The notes below the pieces were generated by a model that had not been told where the DNA came from, searched no databases, and was given only the letters and a program-made list of their open reading frames with translations. A stretch of DNA of 50,777 nucleotides, taken from assembly GCA_902527245.1 (NCBI GenBank), contig CABZOI010000006.1, positions 1 to 50,777 on the forward strand, written 5' to 3'. The stretch comes from an uncultured SAR92 cluster bacterium (GTDB lineage Bacteria; Pseudomonadota; Gammaproteobacteria; Pseudomonadales; Porticoccaceae). A program made the translations under genes and the position numbers. Below, one piece after another: positions 43,584 to 50,777 of this stretch (positions within the stretch are counted from its first letter, which is position 1; every line of letters starts with the position of its first letter).

Positions 43584-46562
43584 TTATTTTGTTACGATGC
43601 CTTGAATCATCTTTGAGAGATTTTCCATTGAGACATCATCTTTTTTAACTAATCCTACAACCCTTTCTTTTAAAAGCTCCTCTTGAACTTCGGTCAGATC
43701 TTTTCCTGAAAATACCAGAACTGGCGATCTTTTTTCTTCTGGAACATTTTTAATGTAATTATCCAAAAATTCAAAGCCATCCATTCGGGGCATTTCTAGG
43801 TCAAGAATTATTAATGAGGGTTCGTCTTTGGTCCTTTCAAGGCCTTCTTTTCCATCTCTAGCATCAATAGGTCTATATCCAGCATCCTTAAGGAGCCTTG
43901 TAAGTATTTCTCTCACATCTTTATCATCGTCGATAACTAACACTTTGTGATCTTGGGTTTCGTTACCAAGGATACGTTTTACGGTATTAACAAAATGATT
44001 TCTATCAATTGGTTTTGTTAAATAATCATTTGCTCCAAGTGACGCTGCAAGATTTGACTGATTCAATTGACTAATCATAATCACTGGAATATTTTTTAAG
44101 TCTTGATCTGTTTTACATTCTTTGAGTAAAGACCACCCATCTCGTCCAGGCATCAAAACATCAAGTAAAATTAATTTTGGTTTAATTTCACGAATGAGTT
44201 CCATACCTTTTTCGCTATTCGTAGCTCCTAATAAAGTTAGATTTAGTTTTGAAATCGTTCGTTTAATTAAATCATGCATCGCAACATCGTCATCTACTAA
44301 TACAACCAGATTATCTTGATCATCAAGGTTAATGACGTTGGTATCAACTTCATCCTCAGTATATTCAGGACATTCTCTTGGAACCGATATTGTAAATGTG
44401 GATCCAACACCTTCCTCACTTGTTACCACAATATCGCCACCCATCATCTCTGCAAACTTTTTTGAAATTGGAAGACCTAATCCAGTTCCACCATAATTTG
44501 CTGATGTAGAGCGTTCCGCCTGAGTATACTCCTCAAAAACTTTAGCCACTCCCTCAGGACTCATTCCTGCTCCAGTGTCGATGACTGCAAAATCAACAAA
44601 TTCAATATCTCCATCCATTCTGGATTTAACATCTAAGGTAACAGTTCCATTTTTTGTAAATTTAAAACCATTACTCAAAAAATTTGTTAAACATTGTCTT
44701 AACTTAGTTTCATCTTGTGACATAGAGCCCATTGCACCATCGAGATTAATAACAAAGGCATTATTATTTTTTGCAGCTAAGGGTTCAGAAACATCTTTAA
44801 TTGTTTGCACCATATTCTCAATCTCAAAACTGGTTACAAAAAGCTCCATTTTCCCTGCTTCAATTTTAGAGAGATCAAGAATATTATTAATCAAAGAGAG
44901 AAGGTGTGTTCCTGAGGATGTGATTTTTTTGAGGTCTGGTAAAAGATCGTCATAACCCAAATCTTCACAATCCTCGTAAAGCATCTCTCCATACCCAAGA
45001 ATCGCATTCAGTGGAGTTCTTAATTCATGACTCATATTCGCAAAAAATTTAGTTTTTTGATCACTGGCATCCCTTGCTTCGTCTCTTGCAGTTTCCATCT
45101 CATTAGTTCTTGCATCTATTAGGCCATTCACTTCATCTGACATCCTTGAAAAAGCTACCAACATTAATTCAACAGAAGCTTCTTCACTTGAATTTCTATC
45201 TGAACTATCTGCAAGCTCTTTCATTTTTTTAATGTCATTTAGGATTAATGTTCTTGCACTACCATCTAGTTGATCTGCAAGGGCTGTCATTTTTTCAATG
45301 ATCACTTCGTCTCTTTCATGTCTTCTTTTTGCCTGCTCTTCTCTTATTGATTCCATCTCAATTAGATGATGTTTATATGAACCAAGGGCTGCAGAGAGTT
45401 GTCCAACCTCATCAGTTTCGGAAGCAAGTATTCCTTTTCTAACGGGCATACCTTGAGTATGGTCACCTCTAGTGAGACCTTCTAGTACTTCAATTGCTCT
45501 AGTAATACCACCAAATGTTCTTGTAGTAATAAATGCTATAAGTGAAATAATTAATATGACAAAAGAAATTGCAGCTATATATGTTAGTTTTAAGACATTG
45601 GCTGCTTCTAAAATATTTTCTCTTTCATCTTTAAAAATAAATAATTGTGCCTCATCAGCCGACAAAAAAGTACTGAGCGGTAATAATGTAATTGATGTTC
45701 CAAGCTCTGTGTCTTTTTCAGAATGCCGAGATCCATTTAGCTCATTAAATACGATTGCTTTGTTAGTCAGCTTATTAAAATTTTCAATATCAAATAAGTC
45801 ATCCTCCGAGTTACCAAATTGCTGATAATAATCATTTAGTGAAATTAACCCTGATTCTGTTTTTATTGCGGACCTAACTTCAAATTCATCTTCAAAAACC
45901 TCTAATCCTTTCCTTATGTCAATACCGAGCGTAATTACTGCTAAGGTTTGGCCTTTTATATTTATTGGAAAACTCAACGCTTGATTCAATGTAGATTCTT
46001 GCTCTTCATTTTTATCTTTAATTTTTACAATTGATTGTCTTGGCCTTGTCGACGCTTCCTCAATAAAGGAATCTAAATAGCCCAAGAAGTCTGGTCGAGC
46101 TGAAGGAGCACAGGGATCTATTCCTAACAAATCTAATGCACTGCCACAATAGATTCTTTCTCCACTTGGAAAATAAGCCATTACATAACTTAAATAGCCA
46201 AAATCAAGTTCATCTTCGAAAAAAAGCTCAATAAGATATTGTGCATCTCCAATTCTACCCGCACTGATAGTGTCTAAAAGTGGATTTGTATAATTGTTAG
46301 AAGAATCAACCTCATCTAAAAATATCTCAGAATCTGGATCCCAAAAAGAGGCGTTCTCTCCAGTTACCGGTAGCCACTTTGACATCACATCATAGGATTT
46401 ATTGTAAGTTTGATACCATGCAGATTCGTATAGCGTGAGAAGCGATTCATTCGAAGATTCTTCTTGAATGTTCTCTCTAATATTGAATGAAAATATAAAG
46501 ATAACAGCAACAAGGATATTACCAATGACCCCAAATAAAAGTAGCTGGAGTCTAATCGGCAC
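43584..46562 (-). CDS. Membrane hybrid histidine kinase with two receiver domains
   Basis: The 992-residue protein has TM1 (about 5-26), a periplasmic sensor region (28-325) of double-Cache-like size with two Cys residues (139 and 151), TM2 (about 326-347), a HAMP-like segment (350-405) and a coiled coil. The HisKA domain has H512 in SHELRTPLNAILGYGEML. The ATPase domain has NFLSNGFKFTKNG, DTGAGMS and GGTGLGLPIS. Receiver 1 (about 752-866) has D801 in LLDVLMPG and receiver 2 (about 873-990) has D921 in ILDLEMPR. It starts with GTG and has AGGGG upstream. It is convergent with the receiver/GGDEF/EAL operon and preceded by the TonB-like gene on the same strand. Confidence 0.93.
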   Translation of the reverse strand: MPIRLQLLLFGVIGNILVAVIFIFSFNIRENIQEESSNESLLTLYESAWYQTYNKSYDVMSKWLPVTGENASFWDPDSEIFLDEVDSSNNYTNPLLDTISAGRIGDAQYLIELFFEDELDFGYLSYVMAYFPSGERIYCGSALDLLGIDPCAPSARPDFLGYLDSFIEEASTRPRQSIVKIKDKNEEQESTLNQALSFPINIKGQTLAVITLGIDIRKGLEVFEDEFEVRSAIKTESGLISLNDYYQQFGNSEDDLFDIENFNKLTNKAIVFNELNGSRHSEKDTELGTSITLLPLSTFLSADEAQLFIFKDERENILEAANVLKLTYIAAISFVILIISLIAFITTRTFGGITRAIEVLEGLTRGDHTQGMPVRKGILASETDEVGQLSAALGSYKHHLIEMESIREEQAKRRHERDEVIIEKMTALADQLDGSARTLILNDIKKMKELADSSDRNSSEEASVELMLVAFSRMSDEVNGLIDARTNEMETARDEARDASDQKTKFFANMSHELRTPLNAILGYGEMLYEDCEDLGYDDLLPDLKKITSSGTHLLSLINNILDLSKIEAGKMELFVTSFEIENMVQTIKDVSEPLAAKNNNAFVINLDGAMGSMSQDETKLRQCLTNFLSNGFKFTKNGTVTLDVKSRMDGDIEFVDFAVIDTGAGMSPEGVAKVFEEYTQAERSTSANYGGTGLGLPISKKFAEMMGGDIVVTSEEGVGSTFTISVPRECPEYTEDEVDTNVINLDDQDNLVVLVDDDVAMHDLIKRTISKLNLTLLGATNSEKGMELIREIKPKLILLDVLMPGRDGWSLLKECKTDQDLKNIPVIMISQLNQSNLAASLGANDYLTKPIDRNHFVNTVKRILGNETQDHKVLVIDDDKDVREILTRLLKDAGYRPIDARDGKEGLERTKDEPSLIILDLEMPRMDGFEFLDNYIKNVPEEKRSPVLVFSGKDLTEVQEELLKERVVGLVKKDDVSMENLSKMIQGIVTK

Positions 46563-46591
46563 GGGTTCCCCTAAAGATTTTTATAAAAAAG

Positions 46592-46963
46592 TTAATCGAG
46601 TTTAAAAGTGAGATCAATTTGAACATTATTGACCTTGACAGATGCACCGTTATAAGTGGGAGGTTCATATAAAGCTTTTCTAACGGCCTTGATCGCATTT
46701 CTATCAAAAACACCAGGAGGATTACTTTCAACCACATATGGGTCTAAAACTGAACCATCTGCGGCAATATCAAACTCTAATCGAACAGTCCCTTCAACTC
46801 CAAGCCTCAACGCTCTTCTAGGAAATTCAGGCGCAGGAAATGATACTCTAGAAACTTCAACTACAGTCGTTCCGTCATCTAGATAGCCTTTATCTGCAGA
46901 AAATAGAGGACCAGAAAGTAAATAAGTAAAACCAAAAACTAATAGGACTTTAAGTGCTTTCAT
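46592..46963 (-). CDS. Stand-alone periplasmic TonB C-terminal domain protein
   Basis: The 123-residue protein has a signal peptide-like N-terminus (core about 5-17, ending in LFSA-DKG) and a TonB C-terminal domain at about 38-122: APEFPRRALRLGVEGTVRLEF, then DGSVLDPYVVESNPPGVFDRNAIKAVRK and a final beta strand. It lacks the long proline-rich spacer and the cytoplasmic tail of true TonB. That suggests either a soluble/anchored partner or a TonB-like adapter. It lies 29 bases upstream of the hybrid kinase gene, so the two may be co-expressed. No exbB or exbD lies nearby. Confidence 0.85.
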   Translation of the reverse strand: MKALKVLLVFGFTYLLSGPLFSADKGYLDDGTTVVEVSRVSFPAPEFPRRALRLGVEGTVRLEFDIAADGSVLDPYVVESNPPGVFDRNAIKAVRKALYEPPTYNGASVKVNNVQIDLTFKLD

Positions 46964-47096
46964 ATGAATTTTTCAACAATTAAAAAAGATTCCCAGGTTA
47001 AAGCGTACATTTAAAAAATGTATGATACCAAGAAATCAGATAGGGTGTTAATATCTTTTAGAAATTTATTAACTTGCTTTAAAAAGCCTGAGATTT

Positions 47097-47498
47097 ATGA
47101 AAAAAGTCAAAGATCATTTAAATGAACAGAAATTTTGGGATATCTTTGCAATTTCAGAAGACTCAAATTTATTTGATGCCGCTGTGTTAATGAATAAAAA
47201 TAAAATAGGGGCTCTTATGATATGTAAGAATGGTTCTGAAAATCATCTATCAAAGTCGTCTATTTTAGGTATTTTAACTGAGAGAGATCTTGTTTATGCA
47301 TTATCCGGGGGACCTGAGACTTTTGAGACAAAGACTGTGAAGAATGTGATGACAAGTAAACTTATTTACACATGCCCAGAAACATCAAATTCTGAAGCAA
47401 AGGAGCTGATGATAAATAATCAAATCCGTCACCTACCTGTTTTTTCAGATGAGCATCTTGTTGGAATTATTTCAATGAGAGATGTATTCGGTGTCTGA
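47097..47498 (+). CDS. CBS-pair domain protein
   Basis: The 133-residue protein consists of two CBS motifs and nothing else. The first contains SNLFDAAVLMNKNKIGALMI and GILTERDLVYAL; the second contains VKNVMTSKLIYTCPETSNSEAKELM and VGIISMRDVFGV. CBS pairs bind adenosine nucleotides such as AMP, ATP or SAM and regulate partner proteins. No fused effector domain is present, so it would act on another protein. It is divergent from the TonB-like gene across a 133-base spacer. No ribosome site is clear near the ATG at 47097. Confidence 0.9.
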   Translation: MKKVKDHLNEQKFWDIFAISEDSNLFDAAVLMNKNKIGALMICKNGSENHLSKSSILGILTERDLVYALSGGPETFETKTVKNVMTSKLIYTCPETSNSEAKELMINNQIRHLPVFSDEHLVGIISMRDVFGV

Positions 47499-47646
47499 GT
47501 CTCAGTCTATCAAAATGAGGTTGCTCCGACCTATTTCGTATACTCTAGCAAATCACTTTACTTCTACCAAGAGAACACATATTTTTATTTTTAGGCAAAT
47601 TTACAGATGTTTTACTGATCCTGTTGTGGATCTTTCGTATTGAGCA

Positions 47647-48222
47647 ATGAACGACTGGAACAATAATATCCAAAAACATAAATGGGAGAAAAATAAGTAT
47701 TCTATTTATGCGGATCTGGGTCTGGGAGCTTTATTTTTTATTGCTGGAAAAATCACAGAGGATTTAATTTTTGCATCCTTGGTTGGAGTAGCTGGAGGTT
47801 TGGCGCTGCTCGTATTGCAACGTTTTGTCAAGGTAGACCTCCTAGGTGGCTTCGCCGTGTTTGGAACCATTATGTTATTTATCTCAGGTATCTTCTCCCT
47901 TGTTTTACAAGACGATTACTGGGTTCAAATGAAAGGGACAGCGCTTGGTTTACTATCAGCATCAATGTTTTTCTTAGATGGCGTATTGAGGAAGGGAGCT
48001 TACTTCGGAGCTCGATTTGAACGTTATTTACCGGGTGGAGCACTTCATCATAATCGTCTTGCCATAGGAATGAGTTTAACTGGGACATTCGGTGCTCTAG
48101 GCAATTACTTGGTTGCGGAAAATTTTTCAGAGGACTTTTGGCTAACCTACACCACCTTCCTTGATTTACCAATTTTGATGGTATTATTTTTTTTAGTCCT
48201 CCGCTGGTCGCGTAAGGCTTAA
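47647..48222 (+). CDS. YciB/septation protein A-like inner-membrane protein
   Basis: The 191-residue protein has about five or six membrane segments. The pattern FVKVDLLGGFAVFGTIMLFISGIFSLVLQDDYWVQMKGTALGL (at about 60-105, shown here as a region) matches the segment in YciB (intracellular septation protein A) where a Trp-x-x-Lys-Gly motif follows two helices. YciB in E. coli affects cell envelope integrity and division. The assignment is plausible but the rest of the sequence is less typical. The upstream 148-base spacer holds no other gene that I can see. Confidence 0.6.
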   Translation: MNDWNNNIQKHKWEKNKYSIYADLGLGALFFIAGKITEDLIFASLVGVAGGLALLVLQRFVKVDLLGGFAVFGTIMLFISGIFSLVLQDDYWVQMKGTALGLLSASMFFLDGVLRKGAYFGARFERYLPGGALHHNRLAIGMSLTGTFGALGNYLVAENFSEDFWLTYTTFLDLPILMVLFFLVLRWSRKA

Positions 48223-48252
48223 AAAAATTATTCTCTGACTCAAACGTGCATA

Positions 48253-48264
48253 AATCTGCAGATT
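48253..48264. promoter_or_regulatory. Perfect 12-base palindrome upstream of the TonB receptor
   Basis: AATCTGCAGATT equals its own reverse complement. It lies 109 bases upstream of the receptor start in a spacer with no gene. A second palindrome follows 31 bases away centre to centre, so an operator pair is possible. Confidence 0.4.
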
Positions 48265-48283
48265 CTGTATTGCTCAAACAAAG

Positions 48284-48295
48284 TCTAGGCCTAGA
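48284..48295. promoter_or_regulatory. Second perfect 12-base palindrome upstream of the TonB receptor
   Basis: TCTAGGCCTAGA is self-complementary. AGATTCTG followed by (T/A)ATTG occurs after both palindromes (48260-48272 and 48293-48305) as a 33-base-period direct repeat with one mismatch. A regulator with two sites is suggested, though the two palindromes are not the same sequence. Confidence 0.4.
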
Positions 48296-48372
48296 TTCTG
48301 AATTGGTTATATCTTAAGGGATGATGTAACATTGAAGGCGTCAGATTACTTTTCTCAAGAGGTAAACTTAAA

Positions 48373-50777
48373 GTGAAATTTCCTATGCAAACTAAGATAT
48401 ATAACAAGCTCCAACTTATATTTAAAATCAGTGTTGTCGTGGCAATGATTCCAATAACTCAAGCGCAAGAGTCATCAACTGAAACGAGCTCAAATCCGTC
48501 TACGAGTCCTTCTATTGAAGAGATTCAAGTCTTTGGCATCAGACGAAGTCTGGAGAGCGCTCTTGAGGAAAAGCGATTCACAACTAACTTAACAGAGATA
48601 ATAAACGCAGATGATATCGGAAAACTACCCGATGAAAATGTCGCTGAAGTACTCGAAAATATTCCAGGCGTTCAGATAACGAGAGATAAAGGTATTGGCG
48701 CTGAAGTTTCTGTTAGAGGAAGTGATCAAAATCGGATAGAAATTAATGGTAGAGGCACATCACCAAGTGCAGATAGCAGGGGCGGTATAAGTTTTGCTGA
48801 CTTGCCAGCGGCTCTAGTTAGGTCGCTTCATGTTGTAAAAGTGCCAACAGCTGACATGGTTGAAGGGTCACTAGGAGGTACCATTGATGTAAAAACTTAC
48901 AGAGGGCTGAAGTTACAAGAACCTTTAAGAGTAGTGAGACTCACATCAGAGTATGCAGAAAATGCAGATGCTTGGAACGAGAATTTTTCGGCAACTCTTG
49001 GAAATAAGTTTGAGGAAAGTTATGGCGATATTGGCGCTATCCTGACCATCTCACATATTGATAAATCAATTCGGCAAGACTCATTGCGAATAAATCCAAA
49101 CGTGAGAAGACCAGATGCCGGTTCAATACGAAGTACAATGGATTTTGATGGTGATGGAGATTTTGACCCTTATTTTTTCCCTGGCTACACAGAACAAAAT
49201 TATCAATCTGAAGATCGACAAAATACTGCTGTGGCAGGATCTATAGAGTGGCAGGCGCGAGAAAATCTAAAACTATTCTTTGATGGTTCCTACACAGACT
49301 TTCATAGACAGGGTAATTTTCAGCAAGTATCAACCCATCCTCTTTTCTCCAGGTTCGAAACTAATGGACTAGATGAAGCCACGTTTGGTGTTACAGATCT
49401 CGATGGAACACCTGTTCCCGTAATGACCTCGGGTGAGATGGCAGGAGGCACGAGACCAAACGGTCAGCCCGATGGCATGCTTCTTCGAACGCAAGCTTTT
49501 GCAAATAATAGAGATACGCAATCACATGTTATCGCTGCGGGAGGAGAGTGGTTTAATGAAGATTTGGAAATAAAATTTGAGGCCAGCAACTCTGCATCAG
49601 ATTCAACATCCCCTCTAGTTACCACAAACTTTACCTACAACGATCCACTTAATCCCAATTTCCTTGTAATCGGAGGACACATCAGGGTTCCACTCTACTT
49701 CAACGCATTGAATGGAGTTCCCGCATATGGTCCAGTTGAAGGCGCGCAAGGGAACTCTGTGGCTAATGGGGTTGTAACTGCTCACGATTTAAGCACCCTT
49801 CTAGATCCCTCATACTATGCATTATTCTTATTTAAAGAAGTTGAAAATACTTATACAAATGATCTTTCTGAGCAAAAGATTGATTTTAACTGGATGCTTG
49901 ATCATAAATTTTGGTCTGATGTCTCATTCGGAATTAGATTTAGTCAACGATCAAATGAGAGGGAGCGGCAATCACAACTTACGTCTAGGCATCCAAGAAT
50001 TAGTGCAAGCCAATTTCTCGAGGCATTCCCAGGATTTTTAATAGAGACGCCCGGAGATTTTTTTGATTTCAATACTGGTGCAAACTACATCGACAGTTTT
50101 CTTACTGCCGATCCCAGAATGGTAATGTCAAATCGAGAAGCTATTAGAGACTTTGTTTCACTTGACACTCAGGGAACAATTGATCCTCTTGGTTTTTATA
50201 AAATTGATGAAGATACTGCAGCCATCTACATAAAGGGTGATTTTAATGGCATGGCAAATGGTGGATTACTTGATGGGCTCTCATATTCTGGAAACATTGG
50301 TGTGAGACTTATAGACACCGATCAGACCGTTACAGGCACAATAGACAATGAAACCCTAAACGTAACACAAAAATACAGAAAAGCACTTCCCAGTGCCAGC
50401 TTGGTAATCTCTCCAACAGATAAAACACAAATTAGATTTGGGTACGCCAAAATACTTAGACGGCCCAACTTCTCTGAGTTATCACCGACAATGGCTCTTC
50501 CTCTAAATATATATACCGCGGCACAAAGTGGAAACCCTGAACTGCAACCCACTACCGCTGATCAATATGATCTTGCTTTGGAAGTTTACTTCCGAAGAGG
50601 CAGTGTATTAAGCCTTGGATATTTCATGAAGGATTTAGATGGTGTAATTGGAAAAGAACTTTTTAGCAATTCAGTGTGTAATACGCGAGTAGAGCAAAAT
50701 GAAGGCGAAGGTACTTTATGCACTGCTTTTAATGGTGAGCAGGGTGTGCTTGTCGATGCAATAAAAACTGCCAACCT
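48373..50777 (+). CDS. TonB-dependent receptor, Xanth-Caul type (3' end cut by window)
   Basis: The frame opens with GTG at 48373, has GAGG about ten bases upstream, and stays open to the window end (801 codons). The signal peptide ends near TQAQESS. The TonB-box region carries IEEIQVFGIRRSLESALEEKR, and the plug domain follows with INADDIGKLPDENVAEVLENIPGVQI and VSVRGSDQNRIEINGR. That plug pattern is characteristic of the TIGR01782-type receptors that import oligosaccharides in Xanthomonas, Caulobacter and marine gammaproteobacteria. The beta-barrel continues with AKILRRPNFSELSPT near the cut. The barrel end is outside the window. Substrate is unknown; the GH3 and CBM genes elsewhere in the window make a glucan plausible. 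Confidence 0.93.
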   Translation, partial: MKFPMQTKIYNKLQLIFKISVVVAMIPITQAQESSTETSSNPSTSPSIEEIQVFGIRRSLESALEEKRFTTNLTEIINADDIGKLPDENVAEVLENIPGVQITRDKGIGAEVSVRGSDQNRIEINGRGTSPSADSRGGISFADLPAALVRSLHVVKVPTADMVEGSLGGTIDVKTYRGLKLQEPLRVVRLTSEYAENADAWNENFSATLGNKFEESYGDIGAILTISHIDKSIRQDSLRINPNVRRPDAGSIRSTMDFDGDGDFDPYFFPGYTEQNYQSEDRQNTAVAGSIEWQARENLKLFFDGSYTDFHRQGNFQQVSTHPLFSRFETNGLDEATFGVTDLDGTPVPVMTSGEMAGGTRPNGQPDGMLLRTQAFANNRDTQSHVIAAGGEWFNEDLEIKFEASNSASDSTSPLVTTNFTYNDPLNPNFLVIGGHIRVPLYFNALNGVPAYGPVEGAQGNSVANGVVTAHDLSTLLDPSYYALFLFKEVENTYTNDLSEQKIDFNWMLDHKFWSDVSFGIRFSQRSNERERQSQLTSRHPRISASQFLEAFPGFLIETPGDFFDFNTGANYIDSFLTADPRMVMSNREAIRDFVSLDTQGTIDPLGFYKIDEDTAAIYIKGDFNGMANGGLLDGLSYSGNIGVRLIDTDQTVTGTIDNETLNVTQKYRKALPSASLVISPTDKTQIRFGYAKILRRPNFSELSPTMALPLNIYTAAQSGNPELQPTTADQYDLALEVYFRRGSVLSLGYFMKDLDGVIGKELFSNSVCNTRVEQNEGEGTLCTAFNGEQGVLVDAIKTAN

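Noticed and set aside
47480-47640. GTCTGAGTCTCAG and GATCC-N6-GGATC hairpins after the CBS gene as terminators
   Set aside because: Stems are five bases and lack a proper T-run, so they are too weak to call.
49817-50041. Second plus-strand frame inside the TonB receptor
   Set aside because: It is a shadow of the receptor frame, which is continuous and has clear family motifs.
1-50777. Insertion sequences, prophage or integrative element
   Set aside because: No transposase, integrase or terminal repeat was seen; the single tRNA gene has no duplicated 3' end nearby.

Overview
The window looks like chromosomal DNA of a marine-type gammaproteobacterium with an AT-rich genome. This rests on the core gene set (lexA, topA, tatD, argS, cmoA/cmoB, slyX, bolA, a Na+-pumping oxaloacetate decarboxylase) combined with a large TonB-dependent receptor, a GH3 glucosidase and a giant carbohydrate-binding lipoprotein. 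The nagZ / lexA / small hypothetical / topA neighbourhood recalls the Pseudomonas arrangement (from memory, not checked). No rRNA, transposase, phage gene or CRISPR array was seen. No gene-free stretch exceeds about 210 bases.

Layout. 1-6.5 kb: housekeeping block with a truncated MscS-type channel gene, nagZ, lexA with a perfect SOS box, topA, two small conserved hypotheticals and tatD. 6.5-18.2 kb: a polysaccharide-flavoured accessory region with a secreted GH3 exo-glucanase, a LytTR two-component pair, a small methyltransferase starting 5 bp from the kinase gene, and a 2,124-residue lipoprotein made of an Ig-like domain, five copies of an unrecognised ~160-residue module, a duplicated CBM4/9-like pair, a CBM6-like domain and a C-terminal Lcl/DUF1566-like domain. 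18.4-22 kb: oadG-oadA-oadB-bolA. 22-25.3 kb: argS and putP. 25.4-27.6 kb: a tightly packed Smr / DUF / lipocalin / secreted hypothetical operon. 27.8-31.6 kb: a TauE/SafE permease, an acyl-CoA dehydrogenase and a divergent AraC-type regulator. 31.7-38.1 kb: an M16C protease with cmoA, then an aldehyde dehydrogenase and slyX inserted on the opposite strand before cmoB. 38.1-40.4 kb: ald with a divergent Lrp-type regulator, tRNA-Arg(ACG), and a DUF805 gene. 40.6-47 kb: a c-di-GMP and phosphorelay cluster (EAL protein, HisKA-REC-GGDEF protein, lone receiver, hybrid kinase with two receivers) plus a stand-alone TonB C-terminal protein. 47-50.8 kb: a CBS-pair protein, a YciB-like membrane protein, and a TonB-dependent receptor cut by the window end.

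How the parts may work together. The giant lipoprotein could hold a glycan at the cell surface, a TonB-dependent receptor could import oligosaccharides, and the GH3 enzyme could release glucose. The LytTR pair may regulate part of this. These links are inferred from domain content and proximity. The signalling cluster carries both synthesis and breakdown modules for c-di-GMP next to a two-receiver hybrid kinase and looks like a self-contained relay. The most novel-looking items are the repeated module of the giant lipoprotein and the apparent tandem His-phosphotransfer-like helices in front of the REC-GGDEF protein.
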